Of a stretch of DNA of 39,048 nt, positions 33,374 to 39,048 are shown piece after piece. The position numbers and the translations under genes were made by a program. The DNA is from Clostridia bacterium (GTDB lineage: Bacteria; Bacillota; Clostridia; Oscillospirales; Acutalibacteraceae). The notes below the pieces were generated by a model. The model ran no database searches and was not told the origin of the DNA. It saw only the letters and a list, made by a program, of their open reading frames with translations. Each line of letters starts with the position of its first letter. The stretch's first letter is position 1. The DNA is taken from assembly GCA_017395425.1 (NCBI GenBank), contig JAFPUM010000046.1, forward strand, positions 1 to 39,048. The letters are read 5' to 3'.

Positions 33374-33403
33374 ATTATGACACGTCCGGGCGGGGCTTGT
33401 CAA
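33374..33403 (-). promoter_or_regulatory. Promoter of the ABC-F gene
   Basis: On the minus strand TTGACA (33398-33403), 18-base spacer, CATAAT (33374-33379). Transcription would start about 10 bases before the gene's ATG. No attenuator leader of the kind found before many antibiotic-responsive ABC-F genes can fit here. Confidence 0.65.
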
Positions 33404-33430
33404 GATAAAGGGCGTAATCTTAACCTTTCT

Positions 33431-34711
33431 TTAATGCTTTTGCGATTGTTTCAGTAATCTGTCCGCCGCGATCAGCACGCCGGTTTTCCCGGCGGCATAA
33501 TTGAGTGCGCCCTGCATCCAGACGGCATACGGTTCCCGCAGCGGTGCGTCGGCGGAGAGTTCGATGGAGGAACCAAGCGTGAATGAACCCGATGCCATGA
33601 TGATTTTGCTGTCATAGCCGGGCATATCCCACGGTTCGGGGAGTGCCTGCGCGTCCACGGGGGAACCGCTCTGTATGCCCTGACAGAAGGCAATGAGCGC
33701 TTCGGGTGTGCGGAGCAGGAGCGATTGGATGATGTCGGCGCGGGGTTCGTCGGGACGGGGGGTTACGTCATAGCCCAGCCGCGTGAACAGTCCCGCAGCA
33801 AAGACGGCGGTTTTGAGCGCCTCGCCCACGACGTGCGGCGCGGAAAAGAGACCCATGTACATTTCGCGGGAATGTCCCAGCGTGCAGCCGACTTCCCGAC
33901 CGGTGCCGGGCGTGGAAAGGCGGTAGGAACACATCTCCACCAAATCCTTCCGTCCCGCGATGTAGCCGCCGGTGGAGGCAATGCCGCCGCCGGGATTCTT
34001 GATGAGAGAGCCTGCCATTAAATCCGCGCCGTGGACACAGGGTTCGGTGAGCTGGACAAATTCGCCGTAGCAGTTATCTACCATCACCACGACTTCCGGC
34101 TTGACCTCGTGCGCCGCCGCGCAGATTTCCCCGATGGCTTCCACCGGGAGAGAGGGACGCAGCGAATAACCGCGGGAACGCTGGATATAGACCATTTTGA
34201 TCGATGCGTCGTCACGCAGTTGGCGGCGCATTTTTTCGATGTCCACCCCGCCGCCGGTCAGCAGGTCGATTTTTTGAAAGCCGATGCCGAATTCTTTGAG
34301 GGAACCGCTGGCAGGGGGATTGTGCAGTCCGATGACCGATTGGATGGTGTCGTAGGGCATACCGGTAACGCAGAGCATGGTGTCGCCGGGACGCAGTACG
34401 CCGAACAGCGCCACGGTCAGCGCGTGAGTGCCGCACATGAAATTGTGACGGAGCAGTGCGTCCTCACACTCCATTGCGTCGGCAAAGACCTTTTCGAGCT
34501 TTTCGCGACCTACATCGCCATAGCCGTAGCCGGTGGAGGAGGTAAAACAGTTCTCGCCGACGTGGTTGTGAATGAAAGCCGCGAGAACCTTCTGCTGGTT
34601 CTGAAAGGCAATGGATTCAATTTTTTCAAATGCGGGGCGTATGTCGGATTCGGTTTCTTCTGCCAGAGTCAGCAGTCTGTCGTCGATGTCAAAAAATGTT
34701 CGTTGTGTCAT
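33431..34711 (-). CDS. Methionine gamma-lyase family (aluminium-resistance) PLP protein
   Basis: The 426-aa protein matches the Met_gamma_lyase (PF06838, formerly aluminium-resistance) family: Cys/Met-metabolism-like PLP fold with Lys238 in GSLIKNPGGG, HTFVGE-like GYGYGD near residues 61-66, and HNFMCGTHALT (about 89-99). Its substrate is uncertain; the historic aluminium-resistance name is not a biochemical proof. A promoter and an AAGAGGTT ribosome site precede the ATG. It is distinct from the MetY-type enzyme encoded at 17546-18820. Confidence 0.88.
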   Translation of the reverse strand: MTQRTFFDIDDRLLTLAEETESDIRPAFEKIESIAFQNQQKVLAAFIHNHVGENCFTSSTGYGYGDVGREKLEKVFADAMECEDALLRHNFMCGTHALTVALFGVLRPGDTMLCVTGMPYDTIQSVIGLHNPPASGSLKEFGIGFQKIDLLTGGGVDIEKMRRQLRDDASIKMVYIQRSRGYSLRPSLPVEAIGEICAAAHEVKPEVVVMVDNCYGEFVQLTEPCVHGADLMAGSLIKNPGGGIASTGGYIAGRKDLVEMCSYRLSTPGTGREVGCTLGHSREMYMGLFSAPHVVGEALKTAVFAAGLFTRLGYDVTPRPDEPRADIIQSLLLRTPEALIAFCQGIQSGSPVDAQALPEPWDMPGYDSKIIMASGSFTLGSSIELSADAPLREPYAVWMQGALNYAAGKTGVLIAADRLLKQSQKH

Positions 34712-34758
34712 TTGTCCGGTGAACCTCTTTCTTATAGTATAAAATGCAGTGAAGATGA

Positions 34759-34788
34759 GTATAGCATCTTTGACAGGGAAATGTCAAT
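34759..34788 (-). promoter_or_regulatory. Promoter of the methionine gamma-lyase family gene
   Basis: On the minus strand TTGACA (34783-34788), 18-base spacer, TATACT (34759-34764). It diverges from the strong promoter of the leucine-rich-repeat gene about 40 bases away. Confidence 0.7.
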
Positions 34789-34824
34789 GTGTTTTCGGTG
34801 GATGGACAGGTAATACAAAATAGA

Positions 34825-34854
34825 TTGACAATCATATGAAAAATATGGTATAAT
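34825..34854 (+). promoter_or_regulatory. Strong promoter of the leucine-rich-repeat gene
   Basis: Consensus TTGACA (34825-34830), 18-base spacer, TATAAT (34849-34854), giving transcription from about 34861 and a 5' leader of about 160 bases before the start codon at 35020. Confidence 0.85.
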
Positions 34855-34882
34855 TTTCATACAACAACTTGATGTGAGCGGT

Positions 34883-34990
34883 GTCTGAGGAATCTGAAAG
34901 ATTTAACTTGATAGCACTTTCTTTTGAAAGCTTGTGTATTTCAGGATTTTTTGATAGAAACTATCATCTTATTTCTTTCAGATTCCTGAC
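34883..34990 (+). ncRNA. Structured 5' leader RNA with competing pairings
   Basis: Closing stem P1 is a perfect 14-bp inverted repeat, AGGAATCTGAAAGA (34888-34901) with TCTTTCAGATTCCT (34974-34987), extendable by GTC/GAC. Inside are P2, CTTTC-TTTT-GAAAG (34917-34930), and P3, TGATAG-AAA-CTATCA (34952-34966). TGATAG also occurs at 34909-34914, so CTATCA can pair with either copy; P1 and P2 arms can likewise exchange partners. This is switch-like but matches no riboswitch family I know. Confidence 0.5.
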
Positions 34991-35019
34991 AATATTTACA
35001 AACGAAAGGGAATGATGGT

Positions 35020-38000
35020 ATGAGGTGCAAGAAAATCATTGCGGCAACCGTTACGGCGCTCCTGTTTCTGTGCATGGGAACGGGGTTGGTTCAGGCGGAA
35101 GATTATCATGATATCTATGGCTATGGCTATATTTCCTTTGATGGCTTTTATTTGTACGAGGATGAACTGATTTCCTACTCCGGCAGCGGAGACGTCGTGA
35201 TTCCGGATTTTGTAAAATCCATCCGTTACTGCGCGTTTGGCGACTGCACCGAAGTCACGAGTGTCACGATACCGGATTCCGTTGAAGAGATCGGCAACGG
35301 AGCGTTTTATGGCTGTACGGGTCTGAAACGTGTGAAGATATCCAATTCCGTCAAATACCTCCATAACACTACCTTTTATGGCTGCACGAGCCTGACGAGC
35401 GTCACCATCCCGAACGCTGTCACGGACATCGGCATGAGCGTTTTCGAGGGCTGCACGGGTCTGAAAAGCGTGACAATGGGCAATTCCGTCACAAAAATCG
35501 GCAATATGGCATTTGGGGACTGTACGAGCCTGACGGGCATGACGCTGCCTGCTTCCGTCACGTTCATTGACAGGTATGCTTTTAAGGGCTGCTCCTCTAT
35601 GACGGATATCACCATTCCAAATTCCGTCAATATTATCTGTGAAGGCGCCTTTAACAGCTGCACCAGCCTGAAAAGCGTCACACTGCCTTCTTCTCTCACA
35701 AGTATTCATGAAGCGGTATTTGGCGGTTGTACGTCGCTGACAGACGTCACGATACCCGATTCCGTCACTTCCATCGGCAACTGGGCATTTGGAAACTGTA
35801 CAAGCCTGACGGAGTTGACGCTGCCGTCCTCAGTCGGGGAAATCGGCAGCAGTGCGTTTTACGGCTGCACGGGTCTCACGGGGATGACCCTGCCGCCTTG
35901 CCTCAAAGAAATCGGCGATGCGGTTTTTGGGGAATGTACGGGTCTGACGGAGCTTCCCCGGACAGATGCCGTCACTTCCATCGGTTCATATGCGTTTTAC
36001 GGCTGTACGGGTCTGACAGACGTCACCATACCGTCTTCGGTGACGCAGATAGGCGATGGTGCATTTTATGACTGCAAAGGCATAAAAAGTGTCACCCTGC
36101 CGAATACCGTCAATGATATGGGCACCGATGTGTTTACTAACTGCACAGGTCTGACAAGCGTGACCGTGGGGCAGTCGGTCATGGAGATGGAAAAATGGCC
36201 GTTCGCGCAATGCAGAAAACTGACCGACGTCACGCTGGACGGTACTGTCACATCGGTTCGCGACGGGGCGTTTCAGAACTGTGCGGGTTTGAAGCACATT
36301 ACCCTTCCGGATTCGGTCACATCTGTCGGCAGCGGTGCCTTTCAGAATTGCACCGGCTTGACCGAACTCACGCTGCCCGATTCTGTCACATACATTGGCG
36401 ACGGCGCGTTTGATGGCTGCACGGGATTGAAAAGCGTCACGGTCGGACAGTCCGTGATGGAAATGGAGAACTGGCCGTTTGCGGGCTGCGGGAATCTGAG
36501 CAGCGTGACATTGGATACGTCGGTCACGTCCATTCCTCATGACGCGTTTGAGGGCTGCACGGGTCTGAAACGGGTGATTCTGTCGGATTCCGTTACGGAA
36601 ATCGGCGACCACGCGTTTCAGAACTGCACGGCTCTGACATCTATGTCAATACCCGATTCCGTCACACTCATCGGAGACGGCGCGTTTCAGAGCTGCACAG
36701 GTCTTTCCACGGTGACATTATCCTCTTCTGTCACCTATCTGGGCGAATACGCGTTTTACGGCTGTACCAGACTGAGAAGCGTAACCGTTCCGGATTCTCT
36801 GCTGACCGTTGACCGCTGGACCTTTGCGGAATGCACCAGCCTTACGAGTGTCACTCTTCCGGACGCTGTGACGAGCATCGGCGAATACGCGTTTTACAAC
36901 TGTACGGGCTTGCGGCGCATCGTTCTGCCAAATTCAGTCACGGAAATCGGTGAAAGCGCGTTTGAGAATGATGCGGGTCTAACAAGCGTTACCATTGGCA
37001 AAGCCGTTACATCCATGGGGTGCAATGCGTTCAAAAACTGCGCGGGCATTGTGTATATGACACTCCCTGCTTCGCTCACCTCCGTCAGCGGCGGGACATT
37101 TTACGGCTGCACGGGTCTGACGCGTGTGAATTTCGGTTCCGCTGTTACGTTGATTGACCGGGACGCGTTCCGGGACTGCGCTGGTCTTACAAACATTACG
37201 ATACCCAATTCTGTCACGGAAATCGGGGATTTTGCGTTTTACGGCTGCACGGGTCTGACGTGTGTGACATTCGGTTCCTCGGTCAGAACCATCGGATGTT
37301 CCTCGTTCCGGGGCTGTACGGGTCTCACAGGTGTGGCGCTGCCAAATTCCGTTACCCTCATTGATCTGTATGCGTTCGCTGACTGCACGGGGCTGACCAA
37401 CGTGACGTTCGGTTCCGCCATCAGGACGATTGGCGGAGGCGCATTTCACGGCTGCACAGGCTTGACGGGCGTGACGATACCGGATTCCGTCTCATCTGTA
37501 GGAGACGGCGCTTTTCAGAACGGTACGGAACTGCTCAGCATTACCGTACCGGCTTCCGTTTCCTCCGTGGGAAATTATATCTTTTCCGGCTGCCGTAATC
37601 TCAAAGATCTTTACTATACCGGTACCCGTGCGCAATGGACATCGCTGACCACCCGATCCGATGGCAGTGCGAAACCGCTCGGACTGGGCAGCGATGTGAC
37701 GGTTCATTTCAACGGAACCTCTCTGAAAATCACGGCGCAGCCGTGCGACGCGGTTGTGATAAAGAACAAGACGGCAGCCTTTGAGGTGACGGCGAAGGGG
37801 GACGACCTGACCTATCAATGGCAGCTCTCTGACGATCAAGGGCAGACGTGGCGCAACAGCAAGACCACCGCGTCCCGTTATGTCACTACCGTGACTGACG
37901 CCAACAACGGTCGTTATGTGCGCTGTATCATTACCGACAAATACGGCGATCAGGCAGCGTCCGATGCTGCCTGTATGAAGCTCTCGTCTCTTTGCATCAC

Positions 38001-38790
38001 CGGTCAGCCGGTCAGTGCCACTGTCAAAAACGGTGCGCCCGCTTCCTTCCATGTTACCGCAGTCGGCGACGGACTGACCTATCAGTGGCAGCTTTCGGAC
38101 GACCAGGGCAAGACATGGCGCAACAGTTCCACCAAGACCGCGAATTATGACACCACACTCAGCGATAAAAATAATGGACGCTATCTGCGCTGTGTGGTAA
38201 CTGACCAATATGGCTGCTCGATAAAATCCGATGCGACCTATATGAAGATCACGTCGCTGAAAATCATGGAACAGCCTTCCGCTGTGACAGCGAAGGCAGG
38301 CGACGTGGTGACGTTCGAGGTAACAGCATCGGGACCGAGTGTCACCTATCAGTGGCAGCTTTCGGATGATCAGGGCAAGACATGGCGGAACAGTTCCACC
38401 AAGGCGGCAACATATGCCACTACATTGAGTGATAAGAACAACGGACGGTATCTGCGCTGTATCGTGACGGACAAGTATGGCAATTCCCTCAAATCCAACG
38501 CGACGTATATGAAAATCACGTCGCTGAAAATCAGCGGACAGCCCGCGAACGCGGAAGCGCCCAAGGGAGAATTGGTAACGTTCAAGGTGACAGCGTCGGA
38601 ACCGAGTATCACCTATCAGTGGCAGCTTTCTGACGACAAAGGCAGGACGTGGCGCAACAGTTCCAATAAGACGGCGACGTACTCAACCACATTGAGCGAC
38701 AAGAATAACGGACGGTACGTCCGCTGCATTGTGACCGACAAGTACGGCAACAGCGTCATTTCCGCCCCGGCGAGCATGACAGCCGCGTAA
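35020..38790 (+). CDS. Secreted BspA-type leucine-rich-repeat protein with Ig-like C-terminal repeats
   Basis: A 1256-aa secreted protein. Residues 1-26 form a signal peptide ending VQA. From about residue 60 to 870 there are about 35 repeats of 23 aa of the LRR_5/TpLRR kind, with the core VTIPxSVTxIGxxAFxxCTGL, as in Bacteroides BspA and similar adhesins. The last 355 residues (about 902-1256) are four 88-aa Ig-like repeats with TYQWQLSDDxGxTWRNS. No LPXTG, dockerin, SLH or choline-binding end is visible, so attachment to the cell is unexplained. AAAGGG sits 9 bases before the ATG. It has its own strong promoter and structured leader. Confidence 0.88.
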   Translation: MRCKKIIAATVTALLFLCMGTGLVQAEDYHDIYGYGYISFDGFYLYEDELISYSGSGDVVIPDFVKSIRYCAFGDCTEVTSVTIPDSVEEIGNGAFYGCTGLKRVKISNSVKYLHNTTFYGCTSLTSVTIPNAVTDIGMSVFEGCTGLKSVTMGNSVTKIGNMAFGDCTSLTGMTLPASVTFIDRYAFKGCSSMTDITIPNSVNIICEGAFNSCTSLKSVTLPSSLTSIHEAVFGGCTSLTDVTIPDSVTSIGNWAFGNCTSLTELTLPSSVGEIGSSAFYGCTGLTGMTLPPCLKEIGDAVFGECTGLTELPRTDAVTSIGSYAFYGCTGLTDVTIPSSVTQIGDGAFYDCKGIKSVTLPNTVNDMGTDVFTNCTGLTSVTVGQSVMEMEKWPFAQCRKLTDVTLDGTVTSVRDGAFQNCAGLKHITLPDSVTSVGSGAFQNCTGLTELTLPDSVTYIGDGAFDGCTGLKSVTVGQSVMEMENWPFAGCGNLSSVTLDTSVTSIPHDAFEGCTGLKRVILSDSVTEIGDHAFQNCTALTSMSIPDSVTLIGDGAFQSCTGLSTVTLSSSVTYLGEYAFYGCTRLRSVTVPDSLLTVDRWTFAECTSLTSVTLPDAVTSIGEYAFYNCTGLRRIVLPNSVTEIGESAFENDAGLTSVTIGKAVTSMGCNAFKNCAGIVYMTLPASLTSVSGGTFYGCTGLTRVNFGSAVTLIDRDAFRDCAGLTNITIPNSVTEIGDFAFYGCTGLTCVTFGSSVRTIGCSSFRGCTGLTGVALPNSVTLIDLYAFADCTGLTNVTFGSAIRTIGGGAFHGCTGLTGVTIPDSVSSVGDGAFQNGTELLSITVPASVSSVGNYIFSGCRNLKDLYYTGTRAQWTSLTTRSDGSAKPLGLGSDVTVHFNGTSLKITAQPCDAVVIKNKTAAFEVTAKGDDLTYQWQLSDDQGQTWRNSKTTASRYVTTVTDANNGRYVRCIITDKYGDQAASDAACMKLSSLCITGQPVSATVKNGAPASFHVTAVGDGLTYQWQLSDDQGKTWRNSSTKTANYDTTLSDKNNGRYLRCVVTDQYGCSIKSDATYMKITSLKIMEQPSAVTAKAGDVVTFEVTASGPSVTYQWQLSDDQGKTWRNSSTKAATYATTLSDKNNGRYLRCIVTDKYGNSLKSNATYMKITSLKISGQPANAEAPKGELVTFKVTASEPSITYQWQLSDDKGRTWRNSSNKTATYSTTLSDKNNGRYVRCIVTDKYGNSVISAPASMTAA
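37723..38787 (+). repeat. Four 264-bp Ig-domain-coding repeats
   Basis: Four in-frame repeats of about 88 codons, each running from LKI/LCI...QP to the next LKI. Repeats 2 to 4 are the most alike (shared SDKNNGRYLRC and similar DNA), indicating recent duplication or homogenisation, while the first is more diverged. Confidence 0.85.
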
Positions 38791-38825
38791 TGTCTGACAA
38801 AGCCAATTTATGCTGATTAAAACAC

Positions 38826-38880
38826 CCCGCCGCCTGACGGATATCTTCGGAATCGGTCAGGCGGCGGGTTTGTGTTTGTC
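38826..38880 (+). terminator. Terminator of the leucine-rich-repeat gene
   Basis: A 13-bp GC-rich perfect stem (38826-38838 with 38856-38868) followed by a T-rich but interrupted tract (TTTGTGTTTG). Confidence 0.75.
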
Positions 38881-38949
38881 AAAAATGCGGCAAATACACC
38901 TGTTAAAACCGAGCGAAAAGCTGAAAGACGAAAAAAGCAAAAATAATGC

Positions 38950-38978
38950 TTGACAATGGGAGATAGGTGTGATAGAAT
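38950..38978 (+). promoter_or_regulatory. Promoter of a gene beyond the window
   Basis: TTGACA (38950-38955), 17-base spacer, TAGAAT (38973-38978). The transcribed end 38985-39048 has no start codon with a ribosome site; its GCAGAGAGCGGAGCCAAGTG start loosely recalls the opening of a T-box stem I, but too little is present to call it. Confidence 0.65.
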
Positions 38979-39048
38979 GGCAAAGCTGTCGCAGAGAGCG
39001 GAGCCAAGTGAAGAACGGATTTTGAAGGGTTTCAAAAAAATCTAAAAA

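Noticed and set aside
34883-34990. Small transposon (MITE) in the leader of the leucine-rich-repeat gene
   Set aside because: The 14-bp inverted repeats have no flanking target duplication and lie neatly between promoter and ribosome site, so an RNA structure is the simpler reading.

Overview
The window looks like chromosome of a low-GC-phylum but GC-rich Clostridia species, probably in the Oscillospirales/Ruminococcaceae range. This rests on strong Gram-positive Shine-Dalgarno sites, TTGATT/TTGACA-17/18-TATAAT promoters, the YqhQ (DUF1385)-PrmC and RecA-RecX neighbourhoods, and a BspA-type leucine-rich surface protein. Placement at class level is an inference from gene content; genus cannot be set from the sequence alone. 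TTG start codons appear to be used often.

Region 1 (1-11990) is a one-strand structural cassette of a siphophage-type prophage or phage-derived particle. In order it holds a portal, a scaffold-like protein, a major capsid protein, four head-completion/tail-completion proteins, a tail tube protein, a tail assembly chaperone pair that needs a frameshift or re-initiation, a very short tape measure (262 aa), a distal tail protein, a tail hub (Gp37-like), two baseplate/fibre proteins and a large fibre (BppU-like N-terminus, papain-fold peptidase-like middle, knob-like C-terminus). It ends at a good rho-independent terminator. No terminase, integrase, holin or dedicated endolysin is visible, but the left edge is cut.

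Region 2 (12038-16159) has a collagen-like surface protein on the minus strand, then recQ (with an unusually long C-terminus containing up to four HRDC-like units) and tadA. Region 3 (16190-20809) has mrp (minus strand, with a Fur/PerR-like site at its promoter), O-acetylhomoserine sulfhydrylase, a lipoprotein of unknown function and a patatin-like lipase. Region 4 (20811-29736) is minus strand: recA-recX, and an apparent operon of an NCS2 purine/uracil-type permease, a VCBS/FG-GAP lipoprotein, an OmpR-type response regulator, a sensor kinase, YqhQ and PrmC. Region 5 (29775-34788) has a galactokinase diverging from the permease, an FMN-dependent flavoprotein, an ABC-F ATPase and a PLP enzyme of the methionine gamma-lyase/aluminium-resistance family. 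Region 6 (34825-39048) is a 1256-aa secreted leucine-rich-repeat protein behind a strong promoter and a structured 5' leader, followed by a terminator and the promoter of a gene outside the window.

The most unusual non-coding signal is a family of modular, hairpin-chain intergenic elements with three copies (17131-17430 reversed, 20541-20757, 30998-31200). The copies share junctions, head and tail but swap or drop individual stem-loop modules, and one copy has a tail that expanded into 60-bp tandem repeats. Other points of interest are the gene-transfer-agent-sized tape measure, the peptidase-containing fibre, the multi-HRDC RecQ and the switch-like leader of the leucine-rich-repeat gene.
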